64,000 bases of DNA, taken from the NCBI RefSeq assembly GCF_964340395.1, contig NC_135554.1, positions 1,062,001-1,126,000 of the forward strand. Reading direction: 5' to 3'. A program made the translations under genes and the position numbers. The notes under the pieces were generated by a model, which saw nothing but the letters and a program-made list of their open reading frames with translations, ran no database searches and was not told where the DNA came from. Origin of the DNA: Glandiceps talaboti. Lineage: Eukaryota > Hemichordata > Enteropneusta > Spengelidae. Below, piece after piece: positions 1 to 12,480 of the stretch; positions within the stretch are counted from its first letter, which is position 1, and the number at the start of each line of letters is the position of its first letter.

Positions 1-175
1 AGTATTCCAAAAAAAATTTATTTGGGTGGGTACTTGAAAATTTATTCGGGTAGGGGGGGGGTACTTGAAAAATTTTGGAATATGGCAGGAGGGGTACTTG
101 AAAAAAAATTAGGGTTTTACAAAAAATCTCCCGACCCCCCCCCCCCCCCCCAACAAGTTTTTGTGAAAGCAGCCT
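1..175. repeat. Degenerate T/G-rich short repeats and poly-C run
   Basis: Three loose copies of a motif containing GGTACTTGAAAA occur within the first 110 bases, followed by a run of about 16 C at 135-151. No coding potential is seen. It abuts the 22-bp array. Confidence 0.5.
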
Positions 176-1326
176 TACCCTATTGAAACTACCCCAGTAC
201 CCTATTGAAACTACCTCGGTACCCTATTGAAACAACCCTGGTACCCTATTGAAACAACCCCGGTACCCTATTGAAACTACCCCGGTACCCTATTCAAACT
301 ATCCCGGTACCCTATTGAAACTACCCTGGTACCCTATTGAAACTACCCTGGTACCCTATTGAAACTACCCCGGTACCCTATTGAAACTACCCCGGTACCC
401 TATTCAAACAACCCCGGTACCCTATTGAAACTATCCCGGTACCCTATTGAAACTACCCCGTACTCTATTGAAACTATCCCAGTACCCTATTGAAACTATC
501 CCGGTACCCTATTGAAACTACCCCGGTACCCTATTGAAACTATCCCGGTACCCTATTGAAACAACCCCGGTACCCTATTGAAACTACCCCGGTACCCTAT
601 TGAAACTACCCCGGTACCCTATTGAAACTATCCCGGTACCCTATTGAAACTATCCCGGTACCCTATTGAAACTACCCTGGTACCCTATTGAAACAACCCC
701 GGTACCCTATTGAAACTACCCCGGTACCCTATTGAAACTACCCCGGTACCCTATTGAAACTACCCCGGTACCCTATTGAAACTACCCCGGTACCCTATTG
801 AAACAACCCCGGTATCCTATTGAAACTATCCCGGTACCCTATTGAAACTATCCCGGTACCCTATTGAAACTATCCCGGTACCCTATTGAAACTACCCCGG
901 TACCCTATTGAAACTATCCCGGTACCCTATTGAAACTATCCCGGTACCCTATTGAAACTATCCCGGTACCCTATTGAAACTACCCTGGTACCCTATTGAA
1001 ACTACCCCGGTACCCCTTTTGAAACTACCCTGATACCCTATTGAAACTACCCGGGTACCCTATTGAAACTACCCCGGTACCCTATTGAAACTACCCCGGT
1101 ACCTTATTGAAACTACCCCGGTACCCTATTGAAACAACCTCGGTTACCCTATTGAAACTACCCCGGTACCTTATTGAAACTACCCCGGTACCTTATTGAA
1201 ACTATCCCGGTACCCTATTGAAACTATCCCGGTACCCTATTGAAACTACCCCGGTACCTTATTGAAACTATCCCGGTACCCTATTGAAACTACCCCGGTA
1301 CCTTATTGAAACTATCCCGGTACTCT
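176..1326. repeat. 22-bp minisatellite array
   Basis: A 22-bp unit reading CCCTATTGAAACTACCCCGG plus TA repeats head to tail about 52 times. Variant positions are ACTACC/ACAACC/ACTATC and CCCTATT/CCTTATT. Most junctions carry GGTACC. CCTTATT variants cluster near the right end (from about 1100), which suggests local unit turnover. There is no open frame of note. Confidence 0.97.
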
Positions 1327-1806
1327 ACCCTGCTGTTTGTTTAAACATAGAAATTTGAATCCTGGACGTAAATCTCCTAGTAGTCTGATACTGAACACAA
1401 CCATATACATACACTTAGTCTAGTACTGCATACACCCTGCCATCAATCAAGACACCAGTACTCTATGCCATTGATCATAACAACTTCATTACCATGGCAA
1501 CTAATGGAAACAAATAATGATTTTGTAGACCCTTCCTCAATTGAACAGAACAAATACAATTGCATATGGAAATGATAATTTATCCTGTCTGAAAAGTATT
1601 TCACATGGCATTCCAACATAGAAAGTAAATGACCTGCTTTAAAAGCTCTTCAATCCATTTATGCATTTAATAAAACACTGCACAATATTCATAGAATCAT
1701 TCTGGAATCTCTGATCTCTACTGTCAGTTCTATGCTATTAAAGGTTCCTGTATACCAACAACTGACTACAAACACTATGCAACAAGTAATGCAACATCAA
1801 CTCTAC
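1327..1806. other. Unique sequence, presumed intron
   Basis: AT-rich single-copy sequence follows the array. I see no coding exon or RNA gene. It would be intron or downstream sequence of the minus-strand gene whose exon ends at 1807. Confidence 0.4.
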
Positions 1807-2010
1807 CTCAGCATTTAGTTCCCATAGATCCTTTGTCGGACTTTGTTGTTTAGGATTGTCTTTGCCATGGAGTAGTTTTCTGACCTGGCTGGCATGTCTC
1901 CATTCCTCCTTCTCTTTTGCCTTCAGTTCTTGCAGTAGCACCTTTTCTCTGGTATCAAGCAAGTTTCTCTGTTTTGTTTGCCAAGCTTTCATTTTTTTCA
2001 GTTCGCTGAC
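1807..2010 (-). CDS. Coiled-coil exon, possibly of the CCDC17-like gene
   Basis: On the minus strand an open stretch begins after a possible acceptor (…TCATCATCAAAG at 2011-2012) and ends at a donor GAG|GTAGAG (GT at 1806-1805). The exon would be 204 bp, 68 codons, phase 0 at both ends. It encodes a charged, helix-forming peptide rich in K, E, Q and L (for example KKMKAWQTKQRNLLDTREKV), typical of a coiled coil. A pairing with the zinc-finger exon at 10806-10958, which also ends in phase 0 on the same strand, is plausible but inferred. Exact acceptor choice is uncertain; a second AG lies 6 bases downstream. Confidence 0.55.
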
Positions 2011-3060
2011 CTTTGATGATGAAATACCCAAATAAATCTTACCATATGCTAACTGCGTAACTTTTAACTATATGTAGTATTTTAACATTCAATTCACTTC
2101 TTCAATATACATTAAGTTAAGTCTTAGTGCACTTTATATGTAGTTTACTTTCCACATACATAACTTGACAATGTATATTACTGGCATATTCCTTGTGTTT
2201 CCAATAAAACAACTTATGTTTCAGTTTAATCGACAGATAGGTAATGCAACCATGCATATAATTCATAGGTAACACAATCATAAAAGTGGTATGAATCCAT
2301 TTCAGTACAATATCAATCATTTCAATGTTTCTGAAATCACATTGATTTTAAAAATATTTTTAAAATCAATTTTCCATCAACCCTGATTATCTTTGATACA
2401 CACGCAGGTTTTATTACACCTGGTCCTTCATTTGTACAAAATTAATAACATAAAGGGATGGGAAATGTATCACAATTTGGTGTATACTTTTATGATAATA
2501 TGACCTGAAAAAGTTTACCAACACACTAGATATCACTTTTGGATCTATTCTACCATCTACAAAGCCTACCTGTTCATTTGTGCTCCTACATGTAGATGGA
2601 TGTGAGGTTCTAATGTGATCAGTTGTTTTCTAGACAGAAAATACCACCACATAGTATTAGCAGACATTGAGGTACATGCAATTATTAGACATGCATTACT
2701 GTGATACCATTAGTCACATCCTTTCCAATGAATACAATAATGTGAATATCAAATTAAATGATTCCATTCAAATAATATAATCTGACTACAACAAATACAA
2801 AAGTTTAAATTTTTCAGAGATCTCATGGCATCTTTATTAATATGTAACCATTCTGTTATGAGCTGCGGTGACACACAGACCTTCCACATTGGTTTGGAGG
2901 GTCTATGGGTAACAAATCACTTTTTTCTATTTCCGAAGTGTATATGAAGTTGGCACAAATTTTGAAGCTTAATTGGCCAGAAAGCCGATGCAAATTCTAA
3001 TTTGTGTTTAATTTTTCTTCCCATTCTGAGATCAATTGTATTGCCACATGATAGAACCAA
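2011..3060. other. Presumed intron, no feature seen
   Basis: AT-rich single-copy DNA between the candidate coiled-coil exon and the 28/30-bp array. Short open stretches on the minus strand (about 2117-2320) lack splice sites and protein-like composition. Confidence 0.4.
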
Positions 3061-5452
3061 GGACTGGAGAGATTCCATGAAGAGGGTTGGACTGGAGAGA
3101 TTCCATGAAGAGGGTTGGACTAGAGAGATATCATGAAGAGGGTTGGACTGGAGAGATATCACGAAGAGGGTTGGACTGGAGAGATTCCATGAAGAGGGTT
3201 GGACTGGAGAGATATCATAGGAAGAGGGTTGGACTAGAGAGATATCATGAAGAGGGTTGGACTGGAGAGATATCATAGGAAGAGGGTTGGACTAGAGAGA
3301 TTCATGAAGAGGGTTGGACTGGAGAGATATCATGAAGAGGGTTGGACTAGAGAGATATCATGAAGAGGGTTGGACTGGAGAGATTCATGAAGAGGGTTGG
3401 ACTGGAGAGATATCATAGGAAGAGGGTTGGACTAGAGAGATATCATGAAGAGGGTTGGACTAGAGAGATATCATGAAGAGGGTTGGACTAGAGAAATATC
3501 ATGAAGAGGGTTGGACTGGAGAGATTCATGAAGAGGGTTGGACTAGAGAGATATCATGAAGAGGGTTGGACTAGAGAGATATCATAGGAAGAGGGTTGGA
3601 CTAGAGAGATATCATGAAGAGGGTTGGACTGGAGAGATATCATGAAGAGGGTTGGACTGGAGAGATATCATAGGAAGAGGGTTGGACTAGAGAGATATCA
3701 TGAAGAGGGTTGGACTAGAGAGATATCATGAAGAGGGTTGGACTAGAGAAATATCATGAAGAGGGTTGGACTGGAGAGATTCATGAAGAGGGTTGGACTA
3801 GAGAGATATCATGAAGAGGGTTGGACTAGAGAAATATCATGAAGAGGGTTGGACTAGAGAAATATCATGAAGAGGGTTGGACTAGAGAGATATCATGAAG
3901 AGGGTTGGACTAGAGAGATATCATGAAGAGGGTTGGACTAGAGAGATATCATGAAGAGGGTTGGACTAGAGAAATATCATGAAGAGGGTTGGACTAGAGA
4001 GATATCATGAAGAGGGTTGGACTAGAGAGATATCATGAAGAGGGTTGGACTAGAGAAATATCATGAAGAGGGTTGGACTAGAGAGATATCATGAAGAGGG
4101 TTGGACTAGAGAGATATCATGAAGAGGGTTGGACTAGAGAGATATCATGAAGAGGGTTGGACTAGAGAGATATCATGAAGAGGGTTGGACTAGAGAGATA
4201 TCATGAAGAGGGTTGGACTAGAGAGATATCATGAAGAGGGTTGGACTAGAGAGATATCATGAAGAGGGTTGGACTAGAGAAATATCATGAAGAGGGTTGG
4301 ACTAGAGAGATTCATGAAGAGGGTTGGACTGGAGAGATATCATGAAGAGGGTTGGACTAGAGAGATATCATAGGAAGAGGGTTGGACTAGAGAGATATCA
4401 TAGGAAGAGGGTTGGACTAGAGAGATATCATAGGAAGAGGGTTGGACTGGAGAGATATCATAGGAAGAGGGTTGGACTGGAGAGATATCATGAAGAGGGT
4501 TGGACTGGAGAGATATCATAGGAAGAGGGTTGGACTGGAGAGATATCATGAAGAGGGTTGGACTAGAGAGATATCATAGGAAGAGGGTTGGACTAGAGAG
4601 ATATCATGAAGAGGGTTGGACTAGAGAGATATCATGAAGAGGGTTGGACTAGAGAGATATCATAGGAAGAGGGTTGGACTAGAGAGATATCATAGGAAGA
4701 GGGTTGGACTAGAGAGATATCATAGGAAGAGGGTTGGACTGGAGAGATATCATAGGAAGAGGGTTGGACTAGAGAGATATCATGAAGAGGGTTGGACTAG
4801 AGAGATATCATGAAGAGGGTTGGACTAGAGAGATATCATAGGAAGAGGGTTGGACTAGAGAGATATCATGAAGAGGGTTGGACTGGAGAGATATCATAGG
4901 AAGAGGGTTGGACTAGAGAGATATCATAGGAAGAGGGTTGGACTGGAGAGATATCATAGGAAGAGGGTTGGACTGGAGAGATATCATGAAGAGGGTTGGA
5001 CTGGAGAGATATCATAGGAAGAGGGTTGGACTGGAGAGATATCATGAAGAGGGTTGGACTAGAGAGATATCATAGGAAGAGGGTTGGACTAGAGAGATAT
5101 CATGAAGAGGGTTGGACTAGAGAGATATCATGAAGAGGGTTGGACTAGAGAGATATCATAGGAAGAGGGTTGGACTAGAGAGATATCATAGGAAGAGGGT
5201 TGGACTAGAGAGATATCATAGGAAGAGGGTTGGACTGGAGAGATATCATAGGAAGAGGGTTGGACTAGAGAGATATCATGAAGAGGGTTGGACTAGTGAG
5301 ATATCATGAAGAGGGTTGGACTAGAGAGATATCATAGGAAGAGGGTTGGACTAGAGAGATATCATGAAGAGGGTTGGACTGGAGAGATATCATAGGAAGA
5401 GGGTTGGACTGGAGAGATATCATGAAGAGGGTTGGACTAGAGAGATTTCATG
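3061..5452. repeat. 28/30-bp minisatellite array
   Basis: About 84 head-to-tail units containing GAGGGTTGGACTAGAGAGAT. The common unit is 28 bp; a variant with an extra AG (…ATCATAGGAAGAGGG) is 30 bp, and a variant lacking AT (GAGATTCATGAAG) is 26 bp. The 30-bp units are multiples of three, so runs of them create short open frames on both strands. These are by-products of the repeat, not genes. Blocks of variants recur in the same order (for example 4550-4990 and 5040-5440), showing that multi-unit segments duplicated. Confidence 0.97.
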
Positions 5453-5699
5453 ATGGATGTAGAGATATATAAGTGTGGTTGAATGTTGCTGAGGAAAAGT
5501 GTATTAAAATTTCAGGTTTAAATACACAACCATTAACAAAATGATGGGTGGGGTGGAGAAAGGCGACAACTGGATTCTAGGCTATTGTTGGATATACAAA
5601 ACAGCTAATATACAATTACATGTAATGTATATATTACATATAGTATGCTATATAATATATATAATATGCCTTTCCTTCACTGGTGTTGCAAAAAAATGT

Positions 5700-6640
5700 A
5701 TATTGGCATTAGACATCATCATTTACCTGTTGCTATGAGTGTGGTCTTGTTGCTAAGGACATTTGCATATTTAAAAAAATATATATTTATTCAATTACCT
5801 AACCTTCCTTGCTATATTTGCAATAAGCCCTATCATTTGACTGTTGCTAAGGGTGTGGTCATGGTTACTAGGGCCACTTATGTAAGTATGGCACACTCAC
5901 AATTTATAGACTAACAGTAACACTTTTAGAATCATTACCAATTTCATCCCCAGTAGTTTGAGAAGTAAAGTTCAAACTAAAATCACTTGCACCATCCACA
6001 AGACAGACACACACACATACTTTACCATGAACCATGGGTTTAATTAGTGCTACAACTTTGACACTGTTTCCAAGCAACCTAGGGAGGGATAATTCTAGTG
6101 CCACTAACAAGTAACATGCACTTGTTACACTTTGTTATTACATCTATATAATAAAGTACCTCATGAATTTTTAATGATTTAATGAGATCAATAAAACAAA
6201 ACATATCTGTACACCCCTATCTGGCTAAATGACAGAAATCTGACCCAAAATAAAACACCTATGGTAAGGGGGAAAAAAATGTTATCAACAAGCCAATCCA
6301 TATTTGTTACCATGCAACATGAGCTGTTATTTGATTGTTTACTACAGGCATGGTCTTCTTGCTACGCATATTGCAAACTTGTTTAAATGTTTATTCACTT
6401 ACTTGTCCAACAAAGCTGTTATCTAGATGTAAATTATAGACATTTGACTGTTGCTAAGGGTGTGGTCTTGTTGCTAGACAAACTTGCATACTTTTTAATA
6501 TTTACTCATTTACCTACCCATTCCTGTTGTTACTTATGCAATATGGAACACCATTTGGCTGTTGCTATGGGCGTGTTCTTGTTGCTAGGCAGATATGTAT
6601 ATTTTGTCTTCAAAAATACCCTAACTAGAGACTGAAATCA
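5700..6640 (+). repeat. Dispersed about 110-bp repeat (GTTGCTATGGGCGTGG family)
   Basis: Diverged copies of a unit containing CTGTTGCTAAGGGTGTGGTCT followed by TTGCTAGG, a short AT stretch and TTTATTCA occur near 5725, 5840, 6330, 6445 and 6555. The same family forms a clearer tandem run at 54365-54990. It is an interspersed repeat in the presumed intron. Confidence 0.7.
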
Positions 6641-6712
6641 ACATCCCTACCAAATATCAAAATAGTCTTGCCTGTTGTTTGTGACTTTAAGTCCCTCACA
6701 CTGTCATAGATA

Positions 6713-6723
6713 GGCAGATAGGC

Positions 6724-6755
<32 letters not shown>

Positions 6756-6758
6756 GGA
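6713..6758. repeat. (GACA)n microsatellite
   Basis: AGGCAGACAGACAGACAGAC type tetranucleotide run of about 45 bp. Confidence 0.9.
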
Positions 6759-7198
6759 CAAGACATTCTATCAGGGCTATAGCATCATGAGTATGTATGA
6801 TTTGAATCTAGCATGAATGAATATCGTTGAGTTATGCTAACAAGTGTGTTCAAGAAATCTCAAACATGTTAATCTTGGTGCCATTGACAAGAAGATTTTC
6901 TCTAGAAAATCCCATGGTGCCAATGAGACCTAAATGGGAATTACCCAATAAATGATTTCATGATTTCATGACATCAATAAAACTATATGGCTTGCACTTG
7001 GGCTCTGACCAGTGTTTCCAGTACATTTTCAACTTATAATTTTTTTCTCAAAAGTCAATTTGACTTCAACAAATCAACAAGACTACATTACTAGTGACAC
7101 TAACAAAATTTCACAACAATCTGCTGATTTTTCCACCTAATTTGCATATCACCTTCCAGATCACTTTGACTCAAACAAATTGATAACAAGACATTACT

Positions 7199-7590
7199 AA
7201 AATAATAATAATAATAATAATAATAATGTTGGGTTCTTATATCTATAGCGCTTTCCCACACCGTGCACAAAGCGCTTTACAAGTATTACCCCTGGCTTGG
7301 ATTAGAATGGCCCTTTAATCTCCCTAAACTCCCCGGGTAGCATACGATCCATTGCAGCCATTTCAGCACATAGGATTAAAGCCTTCACATTGCAAACTAC
7401 ATTCTACCAGATCCCCAATTATACAGTTGGGTTGACTGAGGCATAATTGTGGTTCAAATCTTGCCCAAGGACTTTAGCCACTCAGAAACAAACAGCAGGC
7501 AGCGACAGGGCTCAAACCTGCAACCTGAAGATTCCAAGCCAGTCACGCTAACGATCTACCCATCATGACTCCACATTCACCCATCACGAC
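7199..7590. repeat. Interspersed SINE-like or non-autonomous repeat with (AAT)n end
   Basis: An (AAT)n run (7199-7228) leads into a motif with TATAGCGCTTT and, 30 bases on, AAAGCGCTTTAC, then a region with GGGCTCAAACCTGCAACCTG that resembles a tRNA-derived B box. This architecture is common for dispersed non-coding repeats in invertebrate genomes. I cannot name the family. A repeat library search would settle it. Confidence 0.55.
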
Positions 7591-7898
7591 TCCACGGGCC
7601 TTGTAATAATCATGCAAGTATATTCAGGGCAGCTCAATACATAGTGGAAGATTGTTAGAAAGTTTGAGTGAAATACATGTAATTATGGCTTCCTATAGCT
7701 ATGCTCTTGACGATTTTAGGCGAACCAGGAAAATGATGATCACTGCAGCCGAACAAATAAAAAAATTTACGACCAGGCATCGAAATTTTTGAACACGAAG
7801 AGGGTATTTGTTTGATATTTGGCTAGCTGGGCCTTTGCTAAAACTCCTTCCATAAACAATTTGTAAAACATTGATAAACAAGTCATTGAGAATGACAT

Positions 7899-8245
7899 AG
7901 TCCCCGCTATGATTGGGTTTTAAGGAATTATCACTACTCTGATCACGCAACAACACTTGTGAACCTAAATCAAACAGACTTAGATATGTTGTGTGTGCTT
8001 GTTGGACATGGAACATGCCTACAACAATAAAGGATTGGTCGGGTATGGGGGATCATATCACGATGAAAATGGATATGCACATGTATGTCATAGAACACTG
8101 TCCTAATACCAACTTTGAATGTGATCTGTTCAAGCATGTCTGAGTTATGGCTTTGGACATAGAAAAATCGCAAACAAAATGGCTGCCAGGTGGCCATATT
8201 GGATCGTATCACAACAACAATGAATTTGCACATGTATGTCATAGA
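7899..8245 (+). mobile_element. Truncated copy of the TAGTCCCCGC inverted-repeat element
   Basis: Starting with TAGTCCCCGCTATGATTGG, this stretch is closely similar over about 340 bp to the start and first internal repeat of the longer element at 53205-54238, including GGTATGGGGGATCATATCAC and ATGGCTGCCAGGTGGCCATA. It stops before the internal array and right end, so it is a 3'-truncated copy. Confidence 0.75.
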
Positions 8246-8598
8246 ATGGTCACCTTATGGAAGGTGAAATGACCAAAAAGTTTCTTTCTATGTTAACAAA
8301 GACTCCATTTAAATGTCTATACCCTAAAGGTCAGCTATCTTGACATTTGCCATTGGACTCCATATATTCAAGGTCAAATATCAAATTGGTCAATAAATTA
8401 TGAAGTTTTGTATCTTGAGACAACATTCAGATTTGCATGTTGTTGCATGCCAGAGATACAATGTATGTTGTAAACATGGGGGTAAACACACAAACAGTCA
8501 AATGGCGGTAAATTACAGTTAGCTAATGGTCACCTTATGGAAGGTACAAAACTATATAAGGGTTTGTTTGACTTGACAAAAAACTCTATTTCCCACAT

Positions 8599-9041
8599 CA
8601 ACAGTACTAGCATACCTGTTATGCACTGAAAGACTTGAATAGTATATTTTGTTTGTAGTAAATTTTCAGTTATAGCAGTTTCAGATTTTGTACAATCAAT
8701 ACAAGTTTGGTTTGCTTAAATAAAAGTGTCAATCTCTGAAATCTTGCTGGGTCTTTGCTGTATAATTTTGGCGTGTTTGACTTACTTTATTTGACCTATA
8801 TTATAGAAAGGTTATATTGGACTGAGAATTTGGTTGTAAAATTTGGTGCCATCTCATTTGATTATTTATTATTTGAGATGGATTTTCCAATGACCAATTT
8901 ATTAATGGTCAAATCTGCAAAGGTGAAGCACAACATTACTTGGAAATTTGAAACTACTGCAATTATAACTGAAAATTTACCATAACCAGAATTCTATTTA
9001 AGTCTTTTGAACAGTGAACAACAGGTATGCTAGTACTGTTG
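8599..9041. mobile_element. MITE-like element with about 90-bp terminal inverted repeats
   Basis: The left end CAACAGTACTAGCATACCTG is the exact reverse complement of the right end CAGGTATGCTAGTACTGTTG. The inverted match continues with gaps for about 90 bp on each side (AACTGAAAATTTAC, AAGTCTTT and others). The 443-bp unit has no convincing coding sequence. This fits a non-autonomous DNA transposon. I could not identify a clear target-site duplication. Confidence 0.75.
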
Positions 9042-9343
9042 AATGCAACACAGACCTCAGTTTCTTGTTTACCGTTGCTATGTATGTTTCTAGGTGTATT
9101 GTCTCCTGATAGCAAAGACTTGGTCAGCATTGCTGTGACCCTTGGTATCTATACAACAGTATATTGACACTGACATATAACATGTAGCATGTATTAGGTT
9201 GGTAAACTATGTATGTACACTATGCATGGGGGTGTAGTCTGGTTACAAACTCCTACATTTGCTATGTTGTGTAGAATAGTATAGTGGTAAACCCCAGTGA
9301 AGAGTGTGCAGGTAATTTCAGTACATTTGACATAAAATGATAA

Positions 9344-9705
9344 GGCCAAAAAATATATATATCTGGTTCTGGTCAGTGCACACGTCCTATCCTCGCGTCG
9401 ATCCTTTTTTTCCCTATAATTTTTGCTTTCCCGTTCCTTATTTATTCCTGATATCAGGAGAACAAGCAGCTGAAATCTACCCTACATGCCAAGACTGCTT
9501 AAATACAAAGCCTAAACTGCTTCGAAGAAAAAGGAAGTTTTTCAAGAGATAAATATGATAGAACAGAGTGTAAAGTGTCAAAAAAAAATGTGTATTTACT
9601 AATTTGCAAAAAAAAAAAATTAAAAATTAGAAGAAAACAATTCGCGTCATCGCACCACTTTAGAAAGTTTACCCTGACCAGAACCAGATTGATTTTTTTT
9701 TTGCC
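9344..9705. mobile_element. Short inverted-repeat element (CTGGTTCTGGTCAG ends)
   Basis: GGCCAAAAAATATATATATC then TGGTTCTGGTCAG at the left is matched by ACCCTGACCAGAACCAGATT then poly-T and GCC at the right, an imperfect inverted repeat of about 35 bp bounding 362 bp. A related internal segment (CTAAAGTGGTGCG) recurs near 12850, so the family is dispersed. No transposase is present. Confidence 0.6.
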
Positions 9706-10805
9706 TAACTGTGCCATGTCTAAGTTACTCTAGGAAAAATCAAGGAACAGCTCATTTTATATGTTTACATACAGACAGTGATTGTGATCACAATGTACTA
9801 CTACATGGAAAGGACTGTTGAATTCAAGCAAAAATGCATGTTTAATAAGATCGAATCAAACTGGTAGCTGACCAACATAAATTGTATCAGATTTTAATCA
9901 GATTGGCATGCACAGCTCTTCTGTAAATCTAGATGACTGACCACAGATAGTCATATCATTATCAAGACATTGGTTTTGTGACTTTATGGTAGGTTGAAAC
10001 ACATATACTGACACTATGCATCCAAGCCTACACCTTTTTATTTTAAATCTTCTCGTGTCACATTTCTATATTATTGTCATCTGTGAACTGACCTATATAG
10101 ACTTTATAGCGGCTCTTTATTTTGATTATAACTGGATACACATGGTACACACAGTTACTGACTACAGGTCAAACTTAAATTATTGTCAATGTATGTTACA
10201 CAACCTATGTTTCATTTATCTAGTTAATATGTTGTAAACATATAACTCAGTCTGGATCTTTTGAAGTCATTTCAGCTTTTCACTTTTTTATCTTCCACTA
10301 CTGACTTTGATTACTATATATGCTGTCAGCAGTATGGTGGAATTTGTAACTGTGAATTAATTTCCATAATATTTATATATCTATATCATTCAAATTAAAA
10401 TAAGTTTGGGTGTGAAATGAACTCAGTTCAAATAATAGATGATTTGGTTTTTCCTGTATGGCTAAATTGTTGAGAGAAAAAGAAGTAATTTTAGACAGTT
10501 GAAGACCTGTTATGACTTGAACATTCACTATTGAACACAGACGTGAAGACATATGAACATGTAGTCTCAAAATACTACAAGAAAATTTGGATGTGCTATG
10601 GAAACGTCAAATAGTTGCCATAGCAACGTTATCACTAATGAAAGGGATTATGTGTACAGACAAAAAAGACACCATATGAAGTAATCAGTAAACAAAAAAT
10701 AACCGGCAGAAAGAACAAATACAAAGCACAGAGTGATGAAAACGTTGGAAATAAAATAGTACATCGTCATCAAATTTTGTATAAACGACATGGTGTTTGT
10801 CTTAC
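9706..10805. other. First intron of the zinc-finger gene (presumed)
   Basis: AT-rich unique sequence directly downstream of the splice donor at 10804-10805. I see no exon, RNA gene or repeat array in it. Confidence 0.45.
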
Positions 10806-10958
10806 CGTTTCTTCGTCCGATGACATGTCCTCGCTGGCCATAGTTAATCTTGTCGACCGACCTACACAGAATTTCTCACGGTGTTTTGTCAGCATATTTA
10901 CGGTATTAAAAGACATGCCACAGTCTGGACAACGAAGACTTCGGTCACTCGCCATCAT
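10806..10958 (-). CDS. First coding exon, C2HC zinc-finger protein (CCDC17-like)
   Basis: On the minus strand, tandem ATGs at 10956-10958 and 10953-10955 open a 51-codon exon that ends in a consensus donor, ACG|GTAAGA (GT at 10805-10804), in phase 0. Residues 9-30 form one zinc finger, C-x2-C-x12-H-x4-C (CPDCGMSFNTVNMLTKH then REKFC), followed by an acidic, Ser-rich tail with DMSSDEET. An isolated N-terminal finger of this form, ending FC-(I/V)-G, is what I know from CCDC17, a coiled-coil protein linked to motile cilia. That assignment is inferred from one exon. It is supported by a coiled-coil exon in the same orientation at 1807-2010. The function is otherwise unknown. Confidence 0.7.
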
Positions 10959-11700
10959 TGCAATATATAGCTTTATACGTTTGAAGGAATTCAAACAATA
11001 TTATATTCCGAATTCAATTTCGAGTCGATTCAGGCCAAGTGTTCTGAATGGCTGTCTGTGTGTTTGTTTTTCTGTAAGTTCCACACACCAAAGGATGCTC
11101 CTTACAGACCACGGAGGTTCTTGCTATGCCAAAGTAGTTAGTGAAACATTTCTCGAGTTTCGGATCATGGATAAAATCGTTCGGTGTTGTCACTATATTT
11201 GCTGTGCGGCCATGTTCGGGTTTCACTGCAGGTTAATGTAGTCTAGTTGGGAAAGTGGCCCAAGTCAGCTAACACCTGAAGAGATAACAGGCGATTTACA
11301 TTCAGATAGGGTGTTTTCAATAACTTACGTGTCGTTTGAACAATGTTGACAACTCTGACCTCACTATTATTTGGTTTCCCCATTTACATTGTCAAACCTG
11401 TCATACAACTAAAAGAGATCTTCAGCCTGTCGGTTACTCCTGTCCATTGTGTACGTATTCTAGCTTACTCGCTGTTCTGATTGTTGGCAATCAGCCCGTT
11501 GCTGCTACCCAACGCCTGTCTAGCCGTTGTGAATGAACACGTAGCGACGACAGTATGCTAACGACCTTCAGTAAACACTCATAATACACTGAACAATAAT
11601 ATAGGTGTTCCAAAATATATGTGACAGTGTGCTACGTTCATTCATTCGTCCTTCGATCAAGCTAGCGCTTGTCGTCTGCACGTATTTATCAGCGCAAGGG
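10959..11700 (-). promoter_or_regulatory. Upstream region of the zinc-finger gene
   Basis: Sequence 5' of the first coding exon is richer in GC and CpG than the surroundings (for example 11130-11240 and 11420-11560), as expected for a promoter or 5' UTR. I see no clear TATA box. No other gene is supported here. Confidence 0.4.
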
Positions 11701-11984
11701 GGCGCTGTTAATGGTGCGCAAATAACTTTTCCTAGTGTTTCCTAGTATTAGTATATGGTTAGGTTCTGATTTGAAGTTGGTGTAGGGTCTATGTTTGAAC
11801 TGAATGCTACTCGTAACGGCCAAGCCACAGATTTTTGGTTCTAAACACATTGCTGGAAAATTATCAATTATATGAAAATATATGAAATGTGAAGCTTGCA
11901 TATTAACATATTGCAATAACATTACCTAATAAACTCAGACCACTATAGGCTACATCAAAACTTCTTTAGGGACCAGTCAGTTTC

Positions 11985-12300
11985 TCCAACCGGGGGGGGG
12001 GGTGTCGGTGGACTTTTCTATCAGGAAGACAAAAGTCACTGACCCCCCCCCCTCTGTAAAACCGAAAACAGCCTGACACCCTCCCCCATCACTTAATTCG
12101 AACAAATATTTACATGTACCACATTTCATACGAGGCTATATGCCATTGTAGAAAAACGGATTTTTTCCTTCCATCACAATCCAAAACACAATGACCCCCC
12201 CCCCATCCACAATTTTGAAAATAGCATGACCCCCCCCCCCCCGTCAATTTCAAAAACAGGGTGACCCCCTCCCCCCATCCACAGCCCCCCCCCCCTTTCA
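11985..12300. repeat. Poly-C/poly-G rich degenerate repeats
   Basis: Several runs of 8-13 C or G with ATGACCCCCC…AATTTT/ATTTC…AAAACAG spacing repeat about six times with about 45-bp period. It is low-complexity sequence with no gene. Confidence 0.7.
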
Positions 12301-12412
12301 GGCAGAAGAAACTGACCGGTCCCTTAGCGACCTCAGCATTGTACCTTGACTTCGTCACTATATATGCCATACGATGCCTCTCATTAAATGTTATTTTTTC
12401 TTCAGTAAGGAA

Positions 12413-12431
12413 GAGATATGTTAGTGGATGG

Positions 12432-12480
<49 letters not shown>

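Noticed and set aside
176-1326. CRISPR-like array
   Set aside because: The repeats are contiguous with no unique spacers, and the context is an animal genome.
3087-4549. Frames of GLERYHRKRV type
   Set aside because: They arise from 30-bp variants of the minisatellite.
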